This document shows positions 25,671-35,212 of a DNA stretch of 64,000 nucleotides, in pieces; within the stretch, counting starts at the first letter, position 1; each line of letters starts with the position of its first letter. Made by a program: the position numbers and the translations under genes. The notes beneath the pieces are model-generated. The model did no database searches. It had not been told where the DNA came from and saw only the letters and a program-made list of their open reading frames with translations. Origin of the DNA: an uncultured Clostridium sp. (lineage in GTDB: Bacteria; Bacillota; Clostridia; Clostridiales; Clostridiaceae); the NCBI RefSeq assembly GCF_910588715.1, contig NZ_CAJURG010000002.1, positions 62,001 through 126,000 of the forward strand. The letters are read 5' to 3'.

Positions 25671-26732
25671 TTGAAAAAATTTAAAAAATTAGCAGCATTA
25701 GTTGCAACAACTTTATTAACAACTTCTCTTTTTGCTGGATGCGGAAATAGTAATGTTGGTGAAAATGGAACAATAAACTTCTTCAATGTTGGTGATTATA
25801 TCGATGAAGCACTTATTAGAAAATTTGAAAAAGAAACTGGAATAAAGGTTAATTATTCTACTTATGATACAAATGAAATAATGTATCAAAAAGTTAAAAC
25901 TAATCCTGGTACTTATGATTTAGTTGTACCATCAGATTACATGATTGAAAAAATGATTAAGGAAGATTTATTAGAAAAGATAGACTTTAATAATATTCCT
26001 AATTATAAATATATAGGAGAAAATTATAAAAACTTATCTTACGATCCTAACAACGAATATTCTGTACCATATATGTGGGGAACTATCGGTATAATTTATG
26101 ATAGTTCAAGAATTACAGAACCTGTAACTAGCTGGGATATACTTTGGGATTCTAAATATAAAGATGAAGTTTATATGTTTAACTCCCTTAGAGATTCTTT
26201 AGCTATTGCTTTAATAAAAGCTGGATACTCTATAAATTCTACAAATCCTGCTGAAATAGAATCTGCTAAAGAAGAATTATTAAAGCAAAGAAATTTAACT
26301 AATCCAGTTTATGTTGTTGATGAAGTTAAAGATAATATGATTTCTGGAGAAAAAATGCTTGCAACAGTTTGGTCTGGTGATGCAATTTATATAATGAACG
26401 AAAATCCAGATATGCAATACGTTATACCAGAAGAAGGCTCTAATAAATGGGTAGATGCTTTATGTATTCCAAAAGATGCACCTAATAAAGCTGGTGCTGA
26501 AGCCTTCATAAACTTCTTATGCGACCCTGAAAACGCAAAAGAAAATGTAGATTACATTGGATATTCTACACCAAACACAGCGGCTTATGATTTACTTGAT
26601 GAAGATACTAAAAATAATCCTGCTGCATATCCATCAGACGAAACATTATCTAAATGTGTCTTATTTACAGACTTAGATCCTGAAACATTAAAGTTATACG
26701 AAGCTGCTTTTACAGAAGTGCTTTCTCAATAA
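25671..26732 (+). CDS. potD: Spermidine/putrescine-binding lipoprotein PotD
   Basis: This 353-residue protein has a lipoprotein signal peptide (KKLAALVATTLL...) with lipobox LFAGC, so the mature lipoprotein begins at about C24. A periplasmic-binding-protein fold of the PotD/PotF type follows: INFFNVGDYID, YDLVVPSDYMIEKM, VPYMWGTIGI, TVWSGDAIY and LCIPKDAPNKAGAEAFINFL. Asp and Trp residues in these segments are typical polyamine contacts. The TTG at 25671 is favoured over the GTG at 25662, which overlaps the AAGGGGTG site. Confidence 0.93.
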   Translation: MKKFKKLAALVATTLLTTSLFAGCGNSNVGENGTINFFNVGDYIDEALIRKFEKETGIKVNYSTYDTNEIMYQKVKTNPGTYDLVVPSDYMIEKMIKEDLLEKIDFNNIPNYKYIGENYKNLSYDPNNEYSVPYMWGTIGIIYDSSRITEPVTSWDILWDSKYKDEVYMFNSLRDSLAIALIKAGYSINSTNPAEIESAKEELLKQRNLTNPVYVVDEVKDNMISGEKMLATVWSGDAIYIMNENPDMQYVIPEEGSNKWVDALCIPKDAPNKAGAEAFINFLCDPENAKENVDYIGYSTPNTAAYDLLDEDTKNNPAAYPSDETLSKCVLFTDLDPETLKLYEAAFTEVLSQ

Positions 26733-26734
26733 AA

Positions 26735-26776
26735 AAATAATGCAGAAACTATTTATTAAGTTTCTGCATTATTTTT
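26735..26776 (+). terminator. Terminator of the potABCD operon
   Basis: Stem AATAATGCAGAAACT / AGTTTCTGCATTATT, loop of 8 nt, followed by seven T. Confidence 0.9.
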
Positions 26777-26849
26777 TTATATTTAATTAATAATATTTTA
26801 TATATGATATAATTTAAATAAAACTTGTTATAAAAGGAGGTAAATTAAT

Positions 26850-27122
26850 TTGATTAGATATTATATAATTGTTGATGGTCGTGTTCAAGGGGTTGGTTTT
26901 AGATTTTTTTGCACAATGAATGCTCGAACACTAGACTTAACTGGTTGGGTTAGAAATATGGATAATGGTATGGTGGAAATGGAGGTTCAAGGTGAAGAAT
27001 CTTCTATTGAAAAGTTTATTAGAAATATAAAAAAAGGAAATAAATTTATTAGAGTTGATGAACTTAGTCAAAAGAAGATTAAATTACTTTCAGAAGAGCG
27101 TACCTTCACCGAACGCTATTAA
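26850..27122 (+). CDS. acyP: Acylphosphatase
   Basis: This 90-residue protein carries the acylphosphatase signature GRVQGVGFRFF (catalytic Arg in GVGFR, about residue 18) and the conserved Asn in GWVRNMDNG (about residue 36). It hydrolyses acyl phosphates such as carbamoyl or acetyl phosphate in the cytoplasm. The start is TTG with a consensus AAAGGAGGT. It ends 3 bp from the convergent glucosaminidase gene. Confidence 0.93.
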   Translation: MIRYYIIVDGRVQGVGFRFFCTMNARTLDLTGWVRNMDNGMVEMEVQGEESSIEKFIRNIKKGNKFIRVDELSQKKIKLLSEERTFTERY

Positions 27123-27125
27123 ATT

Positions 27126-27896
27126 TTAATCATATTTCATTAATTCGTATTTTTCTATAAGTGCAATTAATTTATCTGCATATATTGGTTCTCCATTTTC
27201 ATTTTTAACAGTACTATATCCAGCATCTTCTAAAGATTGTGCCTGAGCTTTATAATCTTTACCATCAAATAACCCACAATCGCTATATCTTGAATTTTTA
27301 TATAGAAATAATCCATGATCTTCAATTGATTCATTAATATTTTCATATTTTCTAAACTGAGCTACAGTAGAATCATTATAGTTTTCACTAGTTGTTATGG
27401 TGGCAACAGCACCATCCCATCTCGAGTCTGCCTTTATACCAAATAAATTATTATGTGCAACTGCAAGTTCAGAGCTTCCCCATCCTGATTCTAGTATTGC
27501 TTGTGCCATCGTTATTGATGGTAGTATTCCATACTTATTGTAACTACTTTTAGCTCCATCTAATATACTCTTTATAAATTCTAAATTATCACTATTCATA
27601 TATGTATTAGAATAAACTTCTTGAGTAACAGCTTCATAATCTTTTTCTTCTACTGCTTTCTTTCCTTCATTTGACTTTACCTCATCTTTAATTTCCTCAT
27701 TAATATTATTATTTTCTACAATGGCTACCTCCTGAAACCCTGCCATATCTTCTACAAGCTTATTTCTCAAATTTAAAAACATTATATATAACATAAAAAT
27801 TGTAACTATAAAAGCTATAGATATTTTTCCAAGCTTTATATTTTTACTTCTTTTAGTATAAGTACCTAACCCACTATACTTAATATTACTTCTCAT
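27126..27896 (-). CDS. Membrane-anchored N-acetylglucosaminidase-domain autolysin
   Basis: The 256-residue protein has a basic N-terminus, one transmembrane segment (about 25-42), an acidic/lysine linker and a glucosaminidase domain (about 105-250). The domain shows ILPSITMAQAILESGWGSS, with the catalytic-type glutamate in AILESGWG, then HNNLFGIKA and YKAQAQSLEDAGYSTV. It should cleave GlcNAc-MurNAc bonds in peptidoglycan at the outer membrane face. There are no repeats or wall-binding modules, so it is probably a membrane-tethered remodelling enzyme. ATG follows AGGAGG. Confidence 0.9.
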   Translation of the reverse strand: MRSNIKYSGLGTYTKRSKNIKLGKISIAFIVTIFMLYIMFLNLRNKLVEDMAGFQEVAIVENNNINEEIKDEVKSNEGKKAVEEKDYEAVTQEVYSNTYMNSDNLEFIKSILDGAKSSYNKYGILPSITMAQAILESGWGSSELAVAHNNLFGIKADSRWDGAVATITTSENYNDSTVAQFRKYENINESIEDHGLFLYKNSRYSDCGLFDGKDYKAQAQSLEDAGYSTVKNENGEPIYADKLIALIEKYELMKYD

Positions 27897-28055
27897 AAGA
27901 ACCTCCTATAAACTACTATTTTATTTTTAATAAAACTTTAATTACTCCTTTTATAATTTATTTTTTACTTAATTTATATATATTTTTTTCTACATTTAAT
28001 AATATGAATATATTAAATCTTTATTACTTAATTTAAACTTTGCATATAAAAAAAG

Positions 28056-28096
28056 AGCTGTATAAGATTGAACAATAAATTCAATCTTATACAGCT
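28056..28096 (-). terminator. Terminator of the alanine/glycine symporter gene
   Basis: Perfect 17-bp stem AGCTGTATAAGATTGAA / TTCAATCTTATACAGCT with a 7-nt loop; seven T follow on the minus strand. Closely related to the hairpin at 41443 in stem and to the one at 13074 in flanking sequence. Confidence 0.85.
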
Positions 28097-28168
28097 TTCT
28101 TTAATTATATAAAATTTTTATAATATACCTTATAAAAAATTATTTTAATAAAGTCTCATTATATTTAT

Positions 28169-29575
28169 TTAATAAACTTCCAAATTATTATTTTCATTCA
28201 TTTCACTTTCACTCTTAAGCTTTTCAAAAAATTCATTAGTTTCATTTATAACTACATGTCTTAATGCTATTAAACCAACCAAATTAGGTAAAGCCATTAA
28301 TCCATTTACTATATCAGCCATTATAAATACTAAATCTAATGATAAAAAAGGTCCTACTCCAACAAATAATATAAATACTATTTTGTATAATTTTATTCCT
28401 TTAACACCAGTTAAATATTCAATACATCTTTCACCATAATAATTCCAACCTATAATAGTTGTAAATGCAAAAAAGATTAATCCTATATTAACTATATATT
28501 TTCCTATTAGTGCAAAAGGTAATCCTTGTTCAAAAGCAAATGTTGTCATAGCAGCACCCTCAAGAGAAGTGTTAAAGCTTCCAGTTAATATTATAGCTAA
28601 ACCTGTCATTGTACAAATTATTATTGTATCTATAAATGTTCCTGTCATTGAAATTAATCCCTGCTTAACTGGAGATTTAGTTTTAGCTGCTGCTGCAGCT
28701 ATTGGAGCACTTCCTAAACCAGCTTCATTTGAAAATACTCCTCTTCCTATTCCTCTTTGAATTGCCATTGCTATAGTTATACCTGCTGCTCCACCTAACG
28801 CAGCTTTAGGATTTATTGCACTACTAAATATTAATGCTAAGGCATCTGGTATAGCTTTAAAGTTAAATAATAATACCATTAATGCTCCTAAAATATACAT
28901 AATTGCCATAGATGGAACTATCTTTTCAGCTACCTTTGATATTCTCTTTATTCCCCCTAATGTAACTAATGCTACTAAAATAGTAATAACTATTGCACTA
29001 ATCCATAATGGTACATTAAAAGTTAGCTTAGCTGCTGATGCTATAGAATTTACTTGTCCAAATGTACCTATTCCTAAAAGAGCCACCCCAATTCCAAAAA
29101 TTGCAAAAATTTTAGCTAATAACTTGCTTCCTACTCCTTTTTCTATATAATACATAGGACCACCAGACATTTGTCCATTTTCATCTACTTCTCTATACTT
29201 AATTGCTAATACTCCTTCAGCATACTTAGTAGCCATTCCAAAAAAGGCTGCTATCCACATCCATAAAAGAGCACCTGGTCCTCCAGCTGCTATTGCTGTT
29301 GCAACCCCAACTATGTTTCCAGTACCTATAGTTGCTGATAAAGCTGTACAAAGTGCCGCAAAGCTTGATACATCTCCTTTTGCATCTTCGTCATACTCTT
29401 CCTCATCTTTTGAAAATAAATATTTAATAGCTAGTGGCAATTTAAATACTTGTAATAATTTTAACTTAAAAGTAAAATAAACTCCTGTTCCAACTAACAA
29501 TATAAGTAAAGGTGGCCCCCAAACTATATCATTAATTCCATTTAATAGTTTCTCCATTGTTTTAAAAATCTCCAT
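28169..29575 (-). CDS. Alanine/glycine:cation symporter (AGCS family)
   Basis: This 468-residue membrane protein has about ten predicted helices and the AGCS signatures ATIGTGNIVGVATAIAAGGP (about 80-99), GPMYYIEKGVG and GRGVFSNEAGLGSAPIAAA (about 273-291). The family couples Na+ or H+ to uptake of alanine or glycine. A tandem glycine riboswitch in the leader argues that glycine is the physiological substrate. It stands alone between leuA and the glucosaminidase gene. ATG follows AAGGGGGA. Confidence 0.93.
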   Translation of the reverse strand: MEIFKTMEKLLNGINDIVWGPPLLILLVGTGVYFTFKLKLLQVFKLPLAIKYLFSKDEEEYDEDAKGDVSSFAALCTALSATIGTGNIVGVATAIAAGGPGALLWMWIAAFFGMATKYAEGVLAIKYREVDENGQMSGGPMYYIEKGVGSKLLAKIFAIFGIGVALLGIGTFGQVNSIASAAKLTFNVPLWISAIVITILVALVTLGGIKRISKVAEKIVPSMAIMYILGALMVLLFNFKAIPDALALIFSSAINPKAALGGAAGITIAMAIQRGIGRGVFSNEAGLGSAPIAAAAAKTKSPVKQGLISMTGTFIDTIIICTMTGLAIILTGSFNTSLEGAAMTTFAFEQGLPFALIGKYIVNIGLIFFAFTTIIGWNYYGERCIEYLTGVKGIKLYKIVFILFVGVGPFLSLDLVFIMADIVNGLMALPNLVGLIALRHVVINETNEFFEKLKSESEMNENNNLEVY

Positions 29576-29691
29576 AAAAAAATCCCCCTTAAAATTAATT
29601 TATAGGAGGAGACTAAAAATAATTATAAGCTTTAAAATTAAGATAAATATATAAAATTATTCATCTTAATTTTTACTATAAATTATTTTTA

Positions 29692-29850
29692 TCCCCTGTC
29701 CTTTTACCTGAGAGTTTCAGTTTAACTAAAAATATTAAACCTTGCTCCTTCGGTGCTCTAATATGAGTCTCTCCAGAGGCTCGTCCAGTAACGGTCCTAA
29801 TACCTGAAAGATTTACTTCTTCGGTGGATTTAAATCACTCTCCCATTACC
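29692..29850 (-). promoter_or_regulatory. Tandem glycine riboswitch
   Basis: On the minus strand two glycine aptamers follow each other. The first (about 29850-29792) contains GGGAGAGTGA, CCACCGAAGAAGTAAATC, CAGGTATTAGGACCG. The second (about 29779-29692) contains TGGAGAGACTC, GCACCGAAGGAGCAAGG, CTCAGGTAAAAGGACAG. These are the conserved cores (GGAGAG, CCGAAG, CAGG, GGAC). The downstream platform holds a long hairpin (about 29634-29672) and a CTCCTCC element that could contact the symporter ribosome binding site. The switching direction is not decided by sequence. Confidence 0.92.
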
Positions 29851-29879
29851 TTCATCCGAACATATTAAATTATAAAATC

Positions 29880-29908
29880 ATTATATACATTAAATAAAAT
29901 TAAATCAA
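29880..29908 (-). promoter_or_regulatory. Promoter of the riboswitch-symporter unit
   Basis: On the minus strand -35 TTGATT (29903-29908) and -10 TATAAT (29880-29885) are separated by exactly 17 bp. The first aptamer begins about 30 bp further on. Confidence 0.8.
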
Positions 29909-29919
29909 ATTTTTTTAGT

Positions 29920-31590
29920 TTATTTTATATTATATAATCTATTTATTGCACTTATTACAGATTTTATAGAAGCACGTGTTATATTCCCATCAACACCAAC
30001 TCCAAAAGTCTTTTTATCTATGTCATTTCTCTTCATATATACATAAGCCGCTGCTTCTGCTTCTGCTCCTTTACTTAGTGCATGTTCTTTATAGTCCATA
30101 ATAGATATATTTATTAAATTGCTGTTATATAAAGCTCTTCCTAAAGAATCTATAGGTCCATTACCACTTCCCTCTATATCTACTTCTAAATCATTATATT
30201 TAATTCTTGCTTTAATATTCGTAGTTTCATTACTTCCATGATCTACATCAGATATAGACATATTAATTAGTTTAAAAGGCTCTTCTAAATCTAAATATTC
30301 ACTTTTAAATGCTTCTAATATTTCATTTGGTTGAACTTCGCCCTTAGCTTCTGAAATTTTTTGCACTACCTCTGCAAATTCTTGCTGCATTGCCTTTGGT
30401 AACTTATATCCAAAACAATGATCCATTACAAAAGCTACTCCACCTTTTCCTGATTGACTATTTATTCTTACTAAAGGTTCATATTCCCTTCCTAAATCAT
30501 TTGGATCAACAGGTAAATAAGGTACTTCCCATAACTTTGAGCCTCTTTCTTCATACTTCTTCATACCCTTATTTATAGCATCTTGATGTGAACCTGAAAA
30601 TGCTGTAAACACTAAATTTCCTGCATATGGATGCCTTACATGAACAGGTATTTTAACACACCTTTCATATATTTCAATTATTTCATTTATATTTTCAAGA
30701 TTAAGCATTGGATTAACTCCATGTGAAAACATATTATATGCAACAGTAAGCACGTCCACATTTCCTGTTCTTTCTCCATTACCAAATAATGTACCTTCTA
30801 CTCTATCAGCACCAGCTAAAAGTGCTAATTCTGCATCTGCCACACCTGTTCCCCTATCATTATGCGGATGAACACTTACTATCATTCTATCTCTGTCTTT
30901 AAAGTTTTTACACATATACTCTATTTGGTCTGCAAAAACATTTGGTGTATCCATTTGGACTGTTGATGGAAGATTTATTATTATTTTATTATCTTGTGAT
31001 GCTCCCCAAGCATCTGCAACTGCATCACAAACTTCACGTGCATATTCTACTTCTGTACCTGTAAAGCTTTCCGGTGAATATTCTAAAAATATTTTTCCTT
31101 CAAAATCTGAAGCATATTTCTTTACAAGTTTTGTTCCATCTATAGCAATTTGCTTTATTTCTTCTTTACTCATGTTAAAAACAACATCTCTTTGTAATAC
31201 AGATGTTGAATTATATATATGAACTATAGCTTGTTTTGCACCCTTTAATGATTCAAAAGTCTTTTCTATTAAATGTGGTCTAGCTTGTGTTAATACCTGA
31301 ACTATAACATCATCTGGAATATAATTTTCATCAATTAATCGTCTTAAAAAATCATACTCTATCTTTGATGCAGATGGAAAACCAACTTCAATTTCCTTAA
31401 ACCCCAACTTAACTAATAAATTGAAAAACTCTATTTTTTCATCTATATTCATTGGATTTATAAGTGCTTGATTTCCATCTCTTAAATCTACACTACACCA
31501 TATTGGTGCTTTTTCAATACTCTTATTCGGCCAAGTTCTTTCCTTAAAATTTATAGTTTCAAACCTCTTATACTTATCATAATTTAACAT
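29920..31590 (-). CDS. leuA: 2-isopropylmalate synthase
   Basis: This 556-residue protein has an HMGL-like TIM barrel (about 30-310) with DLRDGNQAL (metal-binding Asp, substrate Arg), IEVGFPSAS and HPHNDRGTGVADAELA, where the HxH ligands lie. A linker and a C-terminal LeuA allosteric domain (about 425-555) follow. It is the long LeuA form known from actinobacteria and some clostridia. It condenses acetyl-CoA with 2-oxoisovalerate, the first leucine step. No other leu gene is nearby. ATG follows GGGGGG. No T-box or leader peptide was seen in the 62 bp upstream. Confidence 0.92.
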   Translation of the reverse strand: MLNYDKYKRFETINFKERTWPNKSIEKAPIWCSVDLRDGNQALINPMNIDEKIEFFNLLVKLGFKEIEVGFPSASKIEYDFLRRLIDENYIPDDVIVQVLTQARPHLIEKTFESLKGAKQAIVHIYNSTSVLQRDVVFNMSKEEIKQIAIDGTKLVKKYASDFEGKIFLEYSPESFTGTEVEYAREVCDAVADAWGASQDNKIIINLPSTVQMDTPNVFADQIEYMCKNFKDRDRMIVSVHPHNDRGTGVADAELALLAGADRVEGTLFGNGERTGNVDVLTVAYNMFSHGVNPMLNLENINEIIEIYERCVKIPVHVRHPYAGNLVFTAFSGSHQDAINKGMKKYEERGSKLWEVPYLPVDPNDLGREYEPLVRINSQSGKGGVAFVMDHCFGYKLPKAMQQEFAEVVQKISEAKGEVQPNEILEAFKSEYLDLEEPFKLINMSISDVDHGSNETTNIKARIKYNDLEVDIEGSGNGPIDSLGRALYNSNLINISIMDYKEHALSKGAEAEAAAYVYMKRNDIDKKTFGVGVDGNITRASIKSVISAINRLYNIK

Positions 31591-31652
31591 TTACAAAAAG
31601 CCCCCCATATTAAATTTAGATAATATTACCATAAAAGTAATTTCAAGTCAAT

Positions 31653-32417
31653 TTATTCCTTTAATGATTTTAATATTCTAGCTATATTATCAATATCTTC
31701 AATAGTTAACTCATCATAGTTATCTAGCATACTTTTTACATCCTCCACAACTTTATCCTTATAAGTCTTATTAAATACATTTTTTCCTCCTATTAGTGAT
31801 AAAGTTAAAGTAGTAGTTATAACCCCAATAATTCCTATTCCTATTATCATTAATAATACTGCAATAGTTCTCCCTAATTGAGTCTTTAATAAAACATCAC
31901 CATATCCCACAGTTGTAAAAGTTACAAAACTCCACCAAAGAGCATCACCTAATGGCATTCCTTCTACAAGTGAAATTAAAACTGCACCTATTACAATAAA
32001 TATAGTTGAAATAACCAATAAAAAGTTCAATCTGCTTTTTCTTATTTCATCTTTAACTCTAATTTTAAATTTTATAGAACATATCATAAGCATTATAAAT
32101 TTAATTGCTTTTATCAAATATGCTGGATTAATTTTGTTTGGTAATACTGTAAATCCTAATAATCTTATATAAAATTTTATTGGGAAAATTGATAACAAAT
32201 CTATCCAGTTTTTTCTTATAAATTCTCTTTTTCCTTTACTTATTACTAATCTAGTAAAATAATCACCTATAAAAATTAATCTAACTATATTATCTATATA
32301 GTAAAAAGTCCACCTAACTTCATTAGGTATATTAATAAATATCTCAATTACTAATATTAATGAAAGCATTAATGCTAATAATCCAATAAAAAAATCATAT
32401 ATACTTTTCTTGCTCAT
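31653..32417 (-). CDS. Voltage-gated-like potassium channel
   Basis: This 254-residue protein has about six hydrophobic segments. The selectivity filter TTVGYGDV lies at about residues 165-172 between the last two helices, with a pore helix DALWWSFVTF before it. The preceding helices resemble a voltage-sensor-like module with spaced Arg/Lys (YFTRLVISKGKREFIRKNW), although no regular S4 repeat is obvious. A short helical cytoplasmic tail follows; there is no RCK domain. It conducts K+ across the cytoplasmic membrane. It lies 62 bp upstream of leuA, and the relation to leuA is unclear. Confidence 0.85.
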   Translation of the reverse strand: MSKKSIYDFFIGLLALMLSLILVIEIFINIPNEVRWTFYYIDNIVRLIFIGDYFTRLVISKGKREFIRKNWIDLLSIFPIKFYIRLLGFTVLPNKINPAYLIKAIKFIMLMICSIKFKIRVKDEIRKSRLNFLLVISTIFIVIGAVLISLVEGMPLGDALWWSFVTFTTVGYGDVLLKTQLGRTIAVLLMIIGIGIIGVITTTLTLSLIGGKNVFNKTYKDKVVEDVKSMLDNYDELTIEDIDNIARILKSLKE

Positions 32418-32505
32418 AAAATTATATTCCTTTATAAATATTGTTTAATATATTCATATTTATGTAAGATAATTTTAATATATGAAACACACTAAATGCT
32501 TACGC

Positions 32506-32539
32506 AAAAAAGCTGTTGCTTTTTAGCAACAGCTTTTTT
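32506..32539 (-). terminator. Terminator of malQ
   Basis: Perfect 15-bp stem AAAAAAGCTGTTGCT / AGCAACAGCTTTTTT with a TTTT loop, directly after the malQ stop codon. Confidence 0.92.
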
Positions 32540-32543
32540 TATT

Positions 32544-34043
32544 TTATTTACATCTTCCATACATTTTTGTATATTTATAAATCTTATCAGCTAATTCATC
32601 TGTATAGCTACCTTCTTTAGCTCTCCATTTCCAGTTAGTACCTAATGTTGATGGAACATTTACCCTAGTTTCATTTCCTAAATTTAAGAAATCTTGCATT
32701 AAAGCTACTGATACATCTGATACACTGCTCCATGCTCCTCTAATAAAGCCCCAGTTATATCCTTCTTCTTCAGTTAGAGCTAAATACTCTTTGCAGTAAT
32801 CTATATCTGACTTGTTTCCAGTTACCTCAAACCATCCTCTAAAAGTATCATTATCATGAGTTCCTGTATATGCGATACAATTATTTATATAAGTATGAGG
32901 TAAGTAATTACTTTCTTCTCTAGCGTCAAAAGCAAATTGTAATACCTTCATTCCTGGGAAACCAGTTTCATTTAAGAATTGCATAACTTCATCAGTTAAG
33001 AATCCTAAATCTTCAGCTATAACGTTAATTTCACCTAATTCTTCTTTAATAGCATTAAATAATTTAATTCCAGGTCCTTTTACCCATCTACCATTTATAG
33101 CAGTTTCTTCACCGTAAGGTATTTCCCAATAGCTTTCAAATCCTCTAAAGTGGTCTATTCTTAAAACATCATAAAGCTTTAAGCTTTCTTTAACTCTCTT
33201 TATCCACCACTTATAATGATTCTTTTCCATATAGTTCCAGTCATATAAAGGATTTCCCCATAATTGTCCTGTAGCTGAGAAAGCATCTGGTGGACATCCT
33301 GCTACTGAAATTGGTTTTAATGTTTCACTATAAATTAAATAAGCATCTGGATTGCTCCAAACATCAGCACTATCTTCTGCTACATAAATAGGCATATCCC
33401 CTATGATTTGTATACCTTTTTCATTTGCAAAAGTTTTTAATGCATTCCATTGTTTAAAGAACATAAATTGAATGAATGACCAAAACTCAATTTCATCAGA
33501 TAATTCTCTCTTATATCTTTCCATTGCTTCTGGTTTTCTTTTCTTTATGTCTTCATCCCATTCTTGCCAGCTTACAAGATTGAATTTACCTTTAACTGCC
33601 ATGTATAAAGAATAATCATCTAACCAATCTTTATTTTCTTCATTAAATTTTTCAAATTCTTCTCTTAACTCTAAATTATCTAAATTCTTAAAATTATTAT
33701 AAGCTCTTCTTAATACATTATATTTAACATCGAATAAAAGCCCGTAATCTATATATTCAACATTATCTCCATAATTTTCATTAAGGTACTCTTCTTCATG
33801 TAAAAGACCTTCTTTATTTAAAATATCAAAATCTATAAAATATGGATTTCCAGCAAATGCTGAAAATGATTGATAAGGTGAATCACCATATCCTGTTTGA
33901 CCAAGCGGTAATATTTGCCAATATTTTAATCCTGATTTTAATAAAAATTCTACATAATCATATGCCTCTTTACCAAAAGTTCCAATTCCAAATTTTCCTG
34001 GTAATGATGCAATATGCATTATAACCCCTGCATTTCTTTCCAT
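32544..34043 (-). CDS. malQ: 4-alpha-glucanotransferase (amylomaltase)
   Basis: The 499-residue GH77 enzyme carries YWQILPLGQTGYGDSPYQSFSA near the N-terminus (about 38-59), DVLRIDHFRG (nucleophile Asp, about 293), NVIAEDLGFLT (acid/base Glu, about 340) and YTGTHDNDT (third acidic residue, about 395). It transfers alpha-1,4-glucan segments during maltodextrin use in the cytoplasm. It is last in the order malK-like, two PucR genes, lacI, malQ, all on the minus strand, and 57 bp after lacI, so it is probably co-regulated by the LacI protein. Confidence 0.95.
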   Translation of the reverse strand: MERNAGVIMHIASLPGKFGIGTFGKEAYDYVEFLLKSGLKYWQILPLGQTGYGDSPYQSFSAFAGNPYFIDFDILNKEGLLHEEEYLNENYGDNVEYIDYGLLFDVKYNVLRRAYNNFKNLDNLELREEFEKFNEENKDWLDDYSLYMAVKGKFNLVSWQEWDEDIKKRKPEAMERYKRELSDEIEFWSFIQFMFFKQWNALKTFANEKGIQIIGDMPIYVAEDSADVWSNPDAYLIYSETLKPISVAGCPPDAFSATGQLWGNPLYDWNYMEKNHYKWWIKRVKESLKLYDVLRIDHFRGFESYWEIPYGEETAINGRWVKGPGIKLFNAIKEELGEINVIAEDLGFLTDEVMQFLNETGFPGMKVLQFAFDAREESNYLPHTYINNCIAYTGTHDNDTFRGWFEVTGNKSDIDYCKEYLALTEEEGYNWGFIRGAWSSVSDVSVALMQDFLNLGNETRVNVPSTLGTNWKWRAKEGSYTDELADKIYKYTKMYGRCK

Positions 34044-34100
34044 ATCCCTCTGCTCCTTTTATAACAATAAATTTTATTATATATATTAATTAATATTTAA

Positions 34101-35129
34101 CTAAATATTTTTAATTAAATTTAAATCTGCACATGATTCTCGTTCTATTAATTCTGTGTTTAATAAAACATGTTTATTTTCACATTTCTCTTTTAAAAGA
34201 TCAAATAAAATATTTACGCTCTTTATAGCCATTTCTTCTATTGGCTGTTTTACAGTAGTAATACCAGGATTATAATAACAACTTATGTTCATACCATCAA
34301 ATCCAACTATTGATATATCTTTTCCAACAGTTAATCCACTATCTGTTACAGCCTTAGCAACACCAATTGCCATAAAGTCAGAAATTGCAAATATAGCTGT
34401 AATATCCTTTCGTCTTTTTAAAAAATCTAATGTTACTTCGTAAGCAATTTTACTGTCATAATCTCCTATGATAAGATTATCATTGTTTGGTTCAATATTA
34501 TTATCCCTTAGTGCTTTAACGTATCCTTTATATCTCCACCAGCTAATACAAAAATCATTTTCTTCACCAATCATTAATGCTATATTTTTATGACCTTTTT
34601 TTATTAAATAATTTGTAGCATCATATGCCGATTGTAAATTATTTATCCCAACTGTAGAATATTTATCCTTACCAGTAGGTGATACTGCATTAACAGATGT
34701 TAATACAATTGGTACATCAATATTTTTAAAACTATCATCATCTAAATCTATAAAATTGCCTCCTAGGCATATTATTCCTTGCAATCTCTTTTCTTTTACA
34801 AATGAAATAATATTTTCAACTTCTTGCTCTAATGCATAATCATTTTGTTGAAGTATCATTGTATACTTATTTTCATTTATTTTACTTCCTATAACATTTA
34901 TAAGTTCAGAAAAGAATGGATTAAAAACCCCTTTAACTAGCACTCCTATATTTTTAGTATTATGTTGTTTTAATATTCTTGCACTATTATTAGGAACGTA
35001 ATTACTTTCTTTTATTACATGTAAAACTTTTTCTCTTGTACTTTCTTTAACATCAGGATGATTATTTAATACTCTAGATACAGTACTAACACCTACTCCT
35101 GATATTCTTGCAATATCCCTTATATTCAT
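34101..35129 (-). CDS. LacI-family transcriptional regulator (MalR-like)
   Basis: The 342-residue protein has a LacI headpiece (IRDIARISGVGVSTVSRVLNNHPDV at residues 3-27, with hinge helix NNSARILKQ) and a periplasmic-binding-like effector domain (about 60-335). Neighbouring malQ and a sugar ABC ATPase suggest maltose/maltodextrin control. A matching LacI-type operator, GCCATCGTTACC, lies 40 bp upstream of its own start, so autoregulation is likely. The effector is inferred. Confidence 0.88.
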   Translation of the reverse strand: MNIRDIARISGVGVSTVSRVLNNHPDVKESTREKVLHVIKESNYVPNNSARILKQHNTKNIGVLVKGVFNPFFSELINVIGSKINENKYTMILQQNDYALEQEVENIISFVKEKRLQGIICLGGNFIDLDDDSFKNIDVPIVLTSVNAVSPTGKDKYSTVGINNLQSAYDATNYLIKKGHKNIALMIGEENDFCISWWRYKGYVKALRDNNIEPNNDNLIIGDYDSKIAYEVTLDFLKRRKDITAIFAISDFMAIGVAKAVTDSGLTVGKDISIVGFDGMNISCYYNPGITTVKQPIEEMAIKSVNILFDLLKEKCENKHVLLNTELIERESCADLNLIKNI

Positions 35130-35168
35130 TTATAAAACTCCCTTGAAAAATATCTTAAATAATTATCT

Positions 35169-35180
35169 GCCATCGTTACC
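35169..35180. promoter_or_regulatory. LacI-type operator 1 (lacI promoter)
   Basis: GCCATCGTTACC, 10 of 12 positions identical to GGTATCGTTACC at 36155; centred on CG as in LacI-family operators. Confidence 0.6.
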
Positions 35181-35212
35181 TAATTATTAAACTTATTGTT
35201 AAAAGAATAATA

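Noticed and set aside
31591..31652. T-box or leader-peptide attenuator for leuA
   Set aside because: The 62-bp upstream region is too short and has no T-box core or run of Leu codons.
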